Position numbers and translations under genes: made by a program
Source of the DNA: Acanthornis magna
Lineage: Eukaryota; Chordata; Aves; Passeriformes; Acanthizidae
NCBI GenBank assembly: GCA_036785705.1
Contig: JAWUZG010000159.1
Span: forward strand, 1,178,001-1,242,000
DNA length: 64,000 nucleotides
Reading direction: 5' to 3'
Shown: positions 1 to 11,900 of the stretch, one piece after another
How the letters are laid out: each line of letters starts with the position of its first letter
Numbering within the stretch: the first letter of the stretch is position 1
Notes under the pieces: model-generated
What the model was told of the DNA's origin: nothing
The model's database searches: none
Seen by the model: only the letters and a program-made list of their open reading frames with translations

Positions 1-870
1 GCCAGCGCCAGCCCCGGGCCCGCCGGCACCGGCCCCCCCGCACCCGCACCAGCCCCCGCAGCCGCCGCCGCCTCGCCCGGGCTCCGCAGCTCCGCCGCCC
101 GCGGGGACGCCATGGAACCGCCGCCGGCCTGCGCGGCAAAAGGTGAGCGGTCGAACCGGGACAGGATGCTCCTCTGGATCGGAGACGGGTCCCCGAACCG
201 GGATGCTTCCCTAGACCAGAGCCGAACCCTGGGGGCGAGAACCACGACTCTCCCCGGAGTCGCTTCCCCTGACCGGGCTGCCAACCCCACCCCGCAGGTC
301 TTCGAACAGGGCTGCTCCTCCTCCTGGGATCCCGCTTAGCCGAACCGGGCTACCTCCAGAGCTGGAACCCCAGCTGGACTGTCCCCCTTCCCCGGAGCCG
401 ATCCCCCAGACCGGGCTGCTCACCCGCACCGGGTCCCCGCACCGAGCTGCTCCCCTTCCCTGAACCCAGCACCTGCTTCACCGAACCGGGTCGTCCCACC
501 TGGCTCTTCCCCTTCCCAAACCAGGCTCCCACCGCGCGACCCACCTTCCCGAATCCGTCTGAAACCCCCCGTGGGGTCCCGTGTCCCTGTGACTCCACTA
601 AACTGCCCCTCTCCGGACCCGCTCCTTCCGCCGGGCTCTGCCCTCCGGTTCCCCGCTCCCGCACCGGGCTGTGGTCCCGCTCCGTGCACCGGGCTCGGCT
701 CCGCTTCTCCGCTCGGTCTGCCCGCCCCGCCGATGCCCGCACCGAGCTGCCCCGCTTCCCCTCCCGGTCCCCCGCGTCGGGCTGCCTACCCCCGCCGCCT
801 CCCCGGTTCCCCGGGCAGGTGCCGGTGCCGGTGCCGCCGCGGGGCGGGCGGTGGGTGCCCCGAGCTGCGG
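1..870 (+). promoter_or_regulatory. GC-rich CpG island with possible first exon
   Basis: The first 870 bases are very rich in C, G and CpG. An ATG at 112-114 sits in a strong start context (gccATGG), and 31 coding bases later a good splice donor (aaag/gtgagc) begins at 143. This looks like exon 1 of a plus-strand transcript encoding MEPPPACAAK before the intron. I could not recognise the peptide or find convincing downstream exons before 5.9 kb. If the donor at 143 joined the acceptor in front of the RAD21L1 start codon (AG at 5929-5930), the reading frame would run on into RAD21L1, which may be chance. In mammals a small open reading frame gene (C20orf202) lies just upstream of RAD21L1, but I see no similarity that supports it here. 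Confidence 0.45.
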
Positions 871-885
871 TCGCGCACGGCCGCC

Positions 886-921
886 GCACGCACACGCACA
901 CACACACACACACACACACAC
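886..921. repeat. (CA)n microsatellite
   Basis: About 15 CA dinucleotides, with two interruptions (ACG) at the left end, at the edge of the first CpG island. Its length probably varies between individuals. Confidence 0.95.
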
Positions 922-1429
922 GTACGGGGGGCACACACATGCACTCACATGGACACACCCGGGTGCACATCGGCACCTGCTGTGCATGTACCCTGTGCAA
1001 CAGAGACCCCTCTGTGCACCCACCCCGACAGTGCCGGGACCCTTCGTGTGCACCACGGGGGACTGCGTGGGGAGGGGCATTGGAGAGCGCAGAACAGCTC
1101 GGTGGGTTTGGCGTGGGGTGTGCCTGGGGGACATGCCCCCCACAACCAGCCATCCCCAGTGGGGACCCTGGGCAGTGCTGGGCTGGGGACCCTGGGGCTG
1201 CAGCCTGAGCAGCCCCAGCCCCAAAGGGAGCAGGGAGAGGTCCCAACCGGACATTGCCCACCCTGAGTTCTCACAAGGGTCCAGCCTGTCCCCAAATCCC
1301 CGGGGAAAGGGGGGGTTGACCTGGGTTTGGGCCAGGTATGATATGCCCCAGCCTGGGACTAAGAAGTCCCTGGCCCCTGCAGATCCCACCACAATCCCAC
1401 TGTATTCCCATGGCATAATGCCCCCCCTT

Positions 1430-1431
<2 letters not shown>

Positions 1432-1468
<37 letters not shown>
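1432..1468. repeat. (CA)n microsatellite
   Basis: A second CA run of about 17 units, 0.5 kb after the first and in the same orientation. Confidence 0.95.
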
Positions 1469-1469
<1 letters not shown>

Positions 1470-1471
<2 letters not shown>

Positions 1472-4400
1472 ATTTATTCAATTTTCCCCAGAGCTTTCCT
1501 GTCAGTGCCTGCACTCTGCTTCTCCCTGACCTGGCACCAGACCCAGGCCCGCGCCCCGGCAGCGACCTGCTGGCAGCCACACACTTTCCCTCATTTGTTA
1601 ATAAGACGTGGTCTATTTCCACATTTGGAGCGGTGCCTGGAGATGTGGATGTAAATCCCAAGCAATAGCGGGTGGGCTGCTGACAGCTGCCGGGAAGGTT
1701 TGTCCATCACATTGCCATTCCCTTCAACACCTTCACATGCTTTCAGCATCTTCACAAGCACACCCGGTGCTACAGGTGCTGGGTGAGCTCACAGTGCTGG
1801 GGCTACAGGGATGCCCCTTGTGCCTTGCACCCTGTCCCCACTGTTCTGAACCCTGTCCCCACTCACAGTGTGTTCCCCTGCAGCCGCACTGAGCTCTGTG
1901 TCACTCACAGGGCACTGCCCTGCATGGAGATGCCAGATGGGAGTCTTCTGCCACCTGAGTCATAACAGGGGCAGGGATTTTCTCTGAAGTCTCTGTCAGA
2001 TACAGCTAAAATGGATTAAAAAGTGTCAGAGAGTTTAGAGCATGCCACACAAAGAAAGAGGCGCATTTGTGTTTTCTGAGGGCTGGGCAGGTGCAACACG
2101 ATCCAGGCTCAGCACCCATCCAGGCACAGTGTCAATCCATGATGCTGACTGGCACCCTCCAGACAACACATGGCACCTCCAGGCATGGAGCTGCAGCAGG
2201 GCCACAGAGCTGCCATGGCAGGGAGCTTGGAATGAGATGATCTGTAAGGTCTCTTCCAACCCAAACCATTCCGTGACTCTCTGACTCCATGAAATGCAGA
2301 GGCTTCTCAGCATAGTGTCCCCAGGGATGCAGCCAGAAGTGGGCCGAGAAAGAAGCAGAATTAAAAATAAATGTAAGTGCATCCTGACACGTTAACTACA
2401 TTTAGAGAGGCTTTAGTACCAACCCACTCTGCAGGAAGGCAGGAGATGCTTGGAGACAAGTAGGTCATGGGACACAGATTGTCCCAAATCAGCAGGAAAA
2501 GATGGATTTGGAGCAGGCGGGCATATCTCTGTGAACAGACAGGCAGGAGCAGATCTGCTGCCTCACCATCGCCAAATTCCCTTGGAAGACAGAACTGCCA
2601 CCAGTTTGCTCCTGAGCAGAGCTGTGGTCAAGCCCTCTGTTCTGGAGCACTCAAGCCCTTTGGCTGCCAATGCTTCCAGGGATGGCAAGGCCGGGAGCCC
2701 TGCCAGGATGGGGATTTGGGGGAGCAGAAGGAGAGCCACTCATGCTGTGGCTCCCACCTGCCTTCATACAGGGACAGGGCTGAGCCTGCCATGGGGTCAG
2801 GGCTCCATGCTTCCTGAGGGGCTGCTCCTGCACCCCAGTCCCACAGCAATGCTCGAGAGGTCACCTGTGATGGACAAGGTGGAGACACATCCTGCTGGCA
2901 TTGTTGCTTCCTCTGTGCTGCCCCAGGATCCCACTGCCATTGCTGGATGGGAGCTGGGGGTGACCCCAGGCCTTTGAAGGGCCTCGGGGTAGCCCAAAAA
3001 CCTCCCCCAGCCTGATCCTGAGTGGCTGAGCATGAGGCTGGGGGCTGGCAAAGTCCACTCCATCCCCAAGGTGCGGGCACTAAGGGAAGGGGAGGAGAGA
3101 CAGAGACAGCCAAGATTTATGCTGCCAGCGCAGGAGCAAAGAGAGGAGGGAGACAGCCAAGGTCAGAGGGAGCACTGCCAAAATTCACAATGAAACTGCA
3201 GGAGTGCTGGAGGGGAGAGACAGACGACTTGGAAAGAAAGGGAAAGAGGAGGGAGGGAAGGAGTCTAGGAGATGGAGCAGGGTGAGGGAGCCAGACGGGG
3301 AACCAGGGATGGGAACATGTCACTCCTCAGACTAAAGACTGAACGTGGAGGAGAGGGACAGCAAATGGAAGCCTCAGGCAGGCAGAAGAGGACAGCAGGA
3401 GAAGGAATGTGATGGAACTGGACAGGCTGTGGACCTGGCTCTGTTCCCCAACACAGCCCTGTGCAGCACAGCCCGATTTGGGGGAGAGCACAGCTGTCTG
3501 GTGCCCACTGGCAGTGCTGACCCCTATCCAGCCTCACCACCGAGGTGAAGTTTCATTCCTGCCTTCTTAGCATTCACAGCATCCCACAGCAGAGCGAGAG
3601 CCCGCAGCCAGCACGGCTCAAGGTGACTTGGAGGTCAGGAAAAAAGCAGACGGGCAATTCAGGAGATGGCTCTGCACCGCCAAGAGATCCAGCGGTTTGG
3701 GAGGACCAGAGGTACCCAGCACATCACGGCCTCCCTGCCTTGTCACTGCCAGTCTCTCTGTGCTCCAGACACAGCACCCACAGTGCTCCCCATGGATGAG
3801 GGGGGTTCTGATCCAGCAAACTGCTCCTGGGAGCTGTTGCCACCAGCAAGGCAGGCAGGCCTGGATGTCAGGCTTTGCGCTGGGGAGGGCTGGAGCTGCA
3901 CAGTGGGCATCAGTGAGGGTGGTTTTATTCTCGCAGGGTATGGAGTGCTCAGGCAGGTTTGGTGCCCTGGAAGAGCAGTGGTCACCTGCTCTGGGGTTTG
4001 TGGGAGGTTCCTCCAGGTCCCCATTGGGGATACACTACTCCAAGGGTGGTTTATAGCAAAAATCCCTCTCCTTCCCCAAATGTCTGAGCCCCAGTCCAAA
4101 GGCAGCTGGAGGGATGGAGCCCTGCTTGCCACTACGACCAGCTGCACAGCCACACTGGGAAGAGGCTCAGCACTTTCCTGGTGATAATTAAGATCTCGTT
4201 ATCTTCAGCTAACACTAGGGAGACAGGGAAAACCACAGGTGCCTTGTGATATGGCAACAGCTGATGCGCTGGGCTATGCCTGGGAGCAATGGGAGCCTTG
4301 CTGTGTTCTGCCTGAATATAAAGCATGGAAAGCACGAAGTGGAGGGTGACAAACTAATTTTTTCCTGGCTGGTGACACATAAGTGTGCAAACATACTGTC

Positions 4401-4480
4401 TTCTCTCGGGGGTGGCTGGATCTGGCACAGATGGGTGGCTGTGCACTTTTTGTCTTCTCCCTCTGCACAGAGGTCTGACC
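1470..4480. other. Non-coding stretch, no gene recognised
   Basis: About 3 kb upstream of RAD21L1 with no recognisable exon on either strand. The open frames here are short, overlap in several frames and have no family resemblance. The stretch holds one CR1 tail (2205-2288) and a purine-rich part near 3070-3380. Confidence 0.6.
2205..2288 (+). mobile_element. CR1 LINE 3' end fragment
   Basis: Matches the CR1 3' terminus, including the diagnostic ggtctcttccaacccaaacc stretch followed by the degenerate CTCTGACTC tail repeat. Only the last ~85 bases remain, as expected of a 5'-truncated copy. Confidence 0.85.
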
Positions 4481-4485
4481 TGAGG

Positions 4486-4697
4486 TTTTGGCGGTTTTTG
4501 GGGGGTTTTTTGTTTGTTTGTTTTTTGGTTTTGGGGTTTTTTTGTTTGTTTTTTGGTGTTTGTTTTTTTTTGTTGTTGTTGGGTTTTTTGGTTGTTGTTT
4601 GGTTGGTTGGTTTTTTGTTTTGTTTTTTTGGGTTTTTTTTTTTTTTTTTTTTGCTTGGTTTGGGTTTTTTTGTTTTTTGTTTTTTTTTTTTTTTTCT
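4486..4697 (+). repeat. T/G-only low-complexity tract
   Basis: About 210 bases of almost pure T and G on the plus strand, made of (TTTG)n, (TTTTTG)n and G runs, ending in T runs of 18 or more. Long open frames of F, L, V, W, G and C (or K, N, Q, P on the other strand) come only from this composition. Confidence 0.95.
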
Positions 4698-4825
4698 GCA
4701 AATTTCCTTCACCAGGGGAGTTTTATCAGACGTGTCTGGAGCCACGCAGGAGCTGCTCACCTGCAGAGAAAGAGACGGGGCGGTGTCTGCAAGCGAGCTC
4801 TTAGAATGTCAAGGGTGAAAGGGGC

Positions 4826-4990
4826 TGGGAGGAGAAAAGGAGAGAGAGGGAGGAGAAGGAGGGGAGGGGAGGACAAGGGCAGAAGAGAAAGGAGGAGAGG
4901 AGAGGAGAGGAGAGGAGAGGAGAGGAGAGGAGAGGAAATGAAGGAGGAGAGGAAAGAAAGGAGGAGAGGAGAGGAGAGGACAGATGGAGG
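4826..4990 (+). repeat. (AGGAG)n purine-only tract
   Basis: Polypurine sequence built on GGAGA/AGGAG pentamers. The purest part is about 4890-4936 and a second block lies at 4960-4980. Nearly all bases on the plus strand are A or G, so the tract can form triplex (H-DNA). It directly precedes the RAD21L1 CpG island. Confidence 0.95.
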
Positions 4991-5029
4991 AGGAGTGAGA
5001 TTGCTCTCCACTGTCATAAACCTAAAATG

Positions 5030-5340
5030 AGGGGTGGGGCGCCGTGTTGCGGATGTCTAGGTGCTGCCGGTGGGCCCCAGGAAGGAGCAGGGAGCCATCT
5101 GGAGCGGCAGGTCCCTGCCGGGGCAGCCGCGGCGAGCGGACACGGGCCCTGCGGGGGCCGCGGCGGAGCTGCCGCGCACCGGCGGCTCCGAGGGCGGGAA
5201 CGGCGCGAGACCCCCGAGCGGCGCCTTCCCGCCCCGGCTGAGGCCTGAGGAGGGTCCGCCCGCCCCGCCGAGCCCCTCAGCGCCTGCTAACCCCCCCGAT
5301 CCCCGCAGAGCCGAGCTGCGCTCCTCAGCGCCCGGCCGTG
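5030..5340 (+). promoter_or_regulatory. RAD21L1: CpG island, likely RAD21L1 promoter
   Basis: A 300-base CpG-dense island lies 0.6-0.9 kb upstream of the RAD21L1 start codon. A splice acceptor (ttggccag) ends 5 bases before that ATG, so a non-coding first exon is likely to start here and splice to 5931. The exact transcription start and donor cannot be fixed from sequence. Confidence 0.6.
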
Positions 5341-5870
5341 CCCCTCCATCCCTCAGGATCCCCCTAAATGCAGCAGCTCCCCTCCTGGCATTGCTCAGGC
5401 CTCCCGTCCCCTCAGATTCCCCTAAATCTCCCTGTTCCCTCAGAGCCTTGGTCACCCCATCCCCTCAGGTCCTGCTAAATCCTCCGGGCCTGGCTGGATT
5501 CCCCTATCCCCTCAGGCACCACTAAATCCCCCCGACCCATCCCCTAAGGATCCTGCCAAATTCCCCCCTGCCCTCTGAGGGTCCTGCTAAATCCTTTCAT
5601 TGCCTCAGTGCTCTCAGGAGTCTCCCACCCCCTCAGCACCCAGCTGGGTGATCCCAGACCCTCTGAATACCACTAAATCCTCACATCCCCTCTATATCTG
5701 CCTGGGTTCCCTACCCCCTCAGATCCCAGTAAATCCTCTCCTCTTCAGTGCCTGGTTGTGTTCCCCCCCTTCCCTCAGATCCCATTAAATCCCCCCTTCC
5801 CCATAGCACCCGACTGGGTACCCCATCCCCTCAGATTCCACTAAATCCCTTGGTGCCCCAGGACCCATCT
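5341..5870 (+). repeat. Degenerate C-rich minisatellite
   Basis: About nine imperfect units of 33-90 bases, each opening with CCCCTCAG(G/A)TCC and carrying a (C/A)TAAATCCC core followed by a variable C-rich spacer. It fills the space between the CpG island and the first RAD21L1 coding exon, probably within the first intron. Confidence 0.85.
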
Positions 5871-5935
5871 CCTGTTGGGAGGGGAAGAGCTCAGGGAATT
5901 TTGTCAGGGTGCCCTGAGACCCTTGGCCAGGCACC

Positions 5936-8900
5936 ATGTTCTACATCAATTTGCTCATCAGCAAGCGGGGGCCGCTGGCCAAAATCTGGCTGGCCGCCCA
6001 CTGGGAGAAGAAGCTCACCAAGGCACATATCTTTGAGTGCAATTTAGAGGCCACCGTACAAAAAATTCTCTCTGCAAAGGTAAGCTATGGGATGAGGAGG
6101 GATCTCCTGGCCGGTCCTAGGGTGGAGGTGTTTGTTTCTCACAGAGAACTCTGTTGTGTCTGTGTAATATTTTAATGTTTTTGACAAAAATGCTATCCCC
6201 TGAATGACTTTTTTTTTTTTTTTAAATCCTCACAGTTTGCTATAGCTCTGCGAACCTCTGGACACTTACTCCTGGGCGTGGTGCGGATTTACGATAGGAA
6301 AGCAAAATACCTCTTGGCAGACTGCAATGAAGCTTTGACCAAAATGAGGACAGCATTTCGCCCAGGTGTGCACAAAATTCAGCATTTTTCCATCTGTATC
6401 TTTTACAGCTCTCATTTTAAAAGTTAATTTTTGGCTATTTCTGTTAAATACACACTACTGATCTCAAAGGAAACTGAACGTACTAGTGCCTGCTGCTGAT
6501 GTTTAGTTTGGCTTAATTTAGTGCCATTTCAGGTCTTTGAGTCCCTTAACAGGAGCAGTATCTTAAGTGGGCTTACAAGAAGATGCTTGAATTCAGCCTC
6601 TATTGCTAGATAATTAATTTTAATTTCTGATGACACCAACAACATGTCTAACAGTGTCAGTGCCAGACCTGACAGCATGTTTTGAGCCTTAGCCATGCAG
6701 ACAGGGAGAAGGGAGCTGAGATGACTGGATCCGTTTCCAACAGGCTCTATGTTTGTCATACTTAGGCAACAAATGGGAGGCACTGTTGTCTAAAAAAAGC
6801 CTGAGAACACCAGTGTCTATTGCCAGTTTTAATGTGCTTTGTGACCTGGTCTGTTTGCAGAATAGTGAATAATTACTCTGCATTATTCTCAAGGATATGA
6901 TCATGGAATTATAGAATCACGGGACCATTTAGGCTGGAAAAGCCCTCCAACACTGAGTCCAACTGTTCACCCAGCACTGCCAAGGCCACCACTAAGCCAT
7001 GTCCCCAAATACCACATGTCTTTTAAATCCCTCCAGGGATGGTGGCTCCAGCACTACCCTGGACAGCCTGTGCCAGGGCTTGACAACCCTTTCAGTGAAG
7101 AAATTTTCCTTAATATCCAACTGAAATCTGCCAGGCACAACTTGTGGTTATTTTGGATAGATAGTATAGCAACTTGGAGAGCACCACACAGCTCAGGAAC
7201 AAGACACAACAGTCACCACTGTGGCCACAGAGACCCCCAACTAGATAGAAGTGGGGAGAAAAATCTCAGCAGAAGTGGTAAAATGCTGGAAGAGGCTGTT
7301 CAGGGATGCTGTGAAATCTCTATCAGCAGAAATAGTCAAAAGTGATATGACTTTGAAATTAACCCTGTTCTGAGCTTGGATGACCTTCTGAAATCCCTTC
7401 TCACCTGAATTTTTCCAGGATTCTCTTAATTCCCAAGTAATTGCAGTCACAGTAATTATTTAATGCTGTAGAACAGTGTTATGGGGACAGAGCAGAGGAA
7501 AGGAAAGAACAGTGATTCATTTTCCATGCTGTGAAAGACTCTGGGCTAAATGTCAGCTGGGAGAACCTTCCAGGGACTTAAAGCAGCTGTTCACCAACAC
7601 AAGTAGTTATATATTTCAGGTCTTGTTGCAGGAGACTCTTTTGTATCTGTCTGTAAAAAACAGGTCTTCTTAAGGACATGGAAACTGAAATTCCACTTTG
7701 GAGTGCCTAAGCTTTACCTTTCTGTGATTTAGAATGGCAGCAGACCCTCCTGACAGGTTTATAGGCTTATTATACCTACTTGGGAGAACACTACTTTTCT
7801 TTTATTGATACTTATTTTGTTATGTTGTCTGTTTATTTCAGGGCTTCTTGACCTTCCAGAAGTGAACTTTGAGGCTGCTTATCAGTCCATTACATTAGCT
7901 GAAGAATTTCATGATTTTGAAGCACCGCTACCAGATGTCAAGTAAATGCTTCCCTAGTTTTTATTTATTCTTTTAGTATTTTCAGAAGTGAAAGCTATAC
8001 TTGCTGTTATCTGATTGAGACTTAGATTGGGTTGTTTCAATTTAATAACAGAATTCTCCTAAATTCTGAGCTTTACAAGGCTACAGGCACAGGCGTTGTG
8101 CTTTGGTAGTTTTCCTCAGTCCTTTAATCAACAGACCTTCACAATGAAATAATGTCTTGAACTTAGACTTCAGGATTTTAAATTGTCTGAGTGAAGGATG
8201 CAAACAGCTTTCTGAACCTCAAGAGAAGAGATAAAAATTAGTATTAATCCTGAAAAATGTGGCCAGTAACCACACAATGTTGTACTGTTCCACTGGGTAA
8301 CTTCATTTTGGTTCTGCTTCATTGCTCTCCAGGGCTGGGGTGTTTTATCAGCAATAGTCAGCCTGGCTCCTGAGAAAAAGCCAGAATATTTCTTAGGCTT
8401 TTCTGACACAAATCACCATTAATATAGAAAACTGATAAAAAGCAGGAGGCCAAGGCATGTTTCTGATGGCTCTGATGCCCCAAAGGTCCAGAAAAAGAGA
8501 TTTCTACCGAGGGTTCCTCTGCACCTCCTCATAAATTTGGTTTGATGAGATCAATAAGGGTTTATTATTTTGTAAGTACAGATGCAATGTGATACACTTT
8601 ATTCATACACTTTATTCAAGTGTCTCAGTGTGCTAACTATAAAGGTGCCTTTTATGCCTGCCCAAAGAGTTGTGTCATTTGGTTTAAAAGATGTTTCACT
8701 AATTTGTTGCCTTCTGACAAATGCCTGTAGATACCAAGGCTTGAATGGGAACAAAATCACATAAGCCCAAGTTTACTGGCAAAAGAGTGGAAAAATATGG
8801 GGGCTTGTGATAAAATGCCAGGATTGAAGGCTATTTAGAAACAAGTTTTTACATTCCAGCTGAATGCTCAACCCTATATTTTTATAATATTTTTTCATCA

Positions 8901-11900
8901 GGGCCATTGATGTTGTTGAACATTTTACCTTGAATCAGAGCAGAGCTGAAGAAATCACACTTGCAGAGGATTTTGAAAGCAGCATACTTCTCTGTGATAG
9001 AAACTTTGGTGAGAGAAGTTGAGAAATTAGAAACATTCCATAACGGAAAGTATGTTTTATGTGAATCTTTGTATAGTCTGAGCCCTTTCCACATGTGAAA
9101 AAGCTGTGATTAATAGTGCATTTATTTCATGTTTCTGCTGATTGGCCTGTCATGCTATCTTAGGTTTAAAATTTTGTGTAAGCAATATAATCTGATATCA
9201 GAGACTGAGAACCAAACATTTCCTGCTTTTACTAAATTAGATAAAATTGTTTATTGTTTATTCCATTTGAGGTATGGGATGTCTTGCAATCTTTTAAAAA
9301 TTACTTGAAGAACTAGGAAATGAATAAATCTGGGTTTCCAAAACTCAGGCAGATGAGGGATCAGAAATTGTGTGTTCCCTCAGATGAAGAAGCAGATGCA
9401 CTGAGGAGACAGAGCTTCTTTGAGGGCAGTGTCCTGACGAGCAGTAACAGTCTGGTGGCTGATCCCAACTCAGCCAGCACCAGTGGAGACAAATCTGTGC
9501 TGCACGAAGATGTTTACTGCTTCGAGAATGACCATTTTGGGGATGAGGATGATGCTGCAGATATGATTGGTACGGTTTGCCACAGGCAAACAGAATCAGT
9601 TCCTTTCCAAATATTTTTATTTTTACAGGAAAACAGTCAAGACAGCACCAAAGCGGTTGTTTTCAGACATAAATTCTATTTTACTTGTTGTTTTCATACT
9701 TAATTTTTTTTCTACTTGTCACTAAATCTGTGATCACTTAGACACTGCCAAGTCAAATTGGTAAAGGCTGTATTTCATTATTTTAGAATTAAAGGCATTC
9801 GATTTATGCTTAATGTTTAACAATTTAATTTGTATTTTCAAAGGTGAAATAGTGCAGCATTTTTATCCTTACTGTTGTAATAACAAAGGCAGCAAAGTAG
9901 CTTCTACATCATTATGGCTTAGAGTATTTATATAAACCTTACAGATTTATACCTTTTAAAACTATCAAGGCCATAATTTTAAAAAAAAAGGTGGAAATCT
10001 CAAATTTGGGACTAATCCCATCCTTTTTGTGCTGTTGCAGACAGCCATACCTCTGATGGCCATCTGTGGAAGCTGAGCTTGCTTTCTTTGCAGAGTATTA
10101 ACCTTGACTAACATTAGGCTGTATCAGGTGATTTCATGACTACTAAGGCTTAGAATGATTAAAACTATGTTTTGTATTTAAGAACTCTTGTTGAGGGATG
10201 AGCAAAATGTCCTAGATAAAGACATTCTTGATGTGGAGGAAGCACGTCCTTTGTCACAAGATCTGCCAGAGAACAGCACAGCCAGTGAGTTTGCAGTGTC
10301 TGCTCCATCTCACATAAACCCTCTGTTCCCATGTTAATGCCTAATGTCACTCACATTCAGCTTTTTGTAGTATCCCGTGCCTTTTTCCTTTTCTCATTTA
10401 TTTTGCTTTTTTTTCTCCCCTAAACTGCTTCATCCACCACTTTAGGATAATTTCATTTGATTTAGGGATTCCAAATTTGTAACTTGACATTGCTTAGAAA
10501 CATCTTTATGTGACATCCTGTTGGATCTGCTGTTGGTCCATCCTGCTGCTCACAGTGTGATGTTCCTTTTGAGGGGAAAAGAAACCCAAATAAGGCTGTT
10601 CTATAACTGTGAACTTTTCCTATGAGAGCTTGAAAGGTCTTTTCCAACAGAAACAATTCTGTGCTTCTATTTCTGTTTTCATGTTTCTTTGACAAATGAC
10701 ACTTAAGTAGCTCATAAAGGTGCTGTTAATCTTCTTTCAGTTTGATGTTGATGAAAGAAATTAATCTTTGAAAACTGTTTCTGAGAAATGTTTGCTGTCT
10801 TAAACCCTTAGTCCCCCATCACAGTGTTGCTTTAAAACAGAGAATTCTGGAACAGCTTTAAATGGATAGAGTGGCTCTTGCCTCTCCCGGTGATATTTAT
10901 TGCTGGTGCTACCTGTTCCTTTTCTGTTGGCAGAAATGTCCACACTGCCATGCACTTGCCTGGAACTGGAAACAGAGAGAGATTGAAACTAAACACCTTT
11001 CCCCCTAAACACTTCCTGTTGTGTGGGTTTTTCTCCAGATCAGTTCTTCTGTCTCTTCTACCACCCAGTCATTCTGGGATCGGTGAAGGGAAGTGTGCAG
11101 GGCAGAGTACGAGCAGGAACTTGTGAATGTAATTGAGAATATAAACAAAACCACAGTTTCCTATTTCTTGCTATTTTTGTCTGGTATCATTATCTGTCAT
11201 GTGATTGAGAAATTAGTCCATATTGTAATTTTTTTTAAAATTTGGGTTATTTGCTGGATTTTCTTGCAGTTGAGTCCAACTGTGCAGACACCACTATTAA
11301 GGACGTAGATCACACAATGAATGAGACAATCCTTTCGTTCGGAGGAGAAGGATTTGTGCTGGAGCCTGTTGATGATACAGGTCAGAAGTTGATCAGTTTC
11401 TTGATGAATGTTTGCATTAACTAGGTTTGGTTTTCTTCTTAGCAGTGAAAATACTTGCAAAATGAATCATTCCCATGTTAATTTCATCTGCTCCTGCTGT
11501 GAGAGTTCCTTTTTGTGGCAAATATTAAACAAACCCAGCGTCAGGTTATTTATCTGAGCTGCCCAAATCTCTGCTTGCAGTTTCTTCCATGTACCAAGTC
11601 AAGTTTTGTTGCTCTTCAGCTATGGCAACACTGCAAGCCTGGCCTGCTCAGGGGTGGTACTGAAGATTCACCTGAAAAACCTTTATTGCCAGTGGCACAT
11701 CAACGATTTTGTGTTTAAAATAACAATGTTAAAACTTTCAGTCCTTTGGAAAATGTTGGTTTTTGGACTTCTAACAAAATCCAAAGAGAAAAGTATTACA
11801 TTTCCTCTGTGAGTAAATCTAAATGTCACTTCTTACATTGGTGGCGGTTTGTGAAGAAACAAGCTCATGTTGACAGCAATATTTACAATATTGGTATTTT

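Noticed and set aside
4215..4818. Lys-rich and Phe-rich frames of 180-190 codons on the two strands
   Set aside because: They come from the T/G-only tract, not from coding sequence.
9320..9383. Extension of RAD21L1 exon 5 upstream to the ATG at 9320 or the acceptor at 9351
   Set aside because: The phase carried from exon 4 hits a stop if the earlier acceptor is used. The acceptor TTCCCTCAG at 9383 keeps the frame and gives the family-like [13 protein letters not shown].
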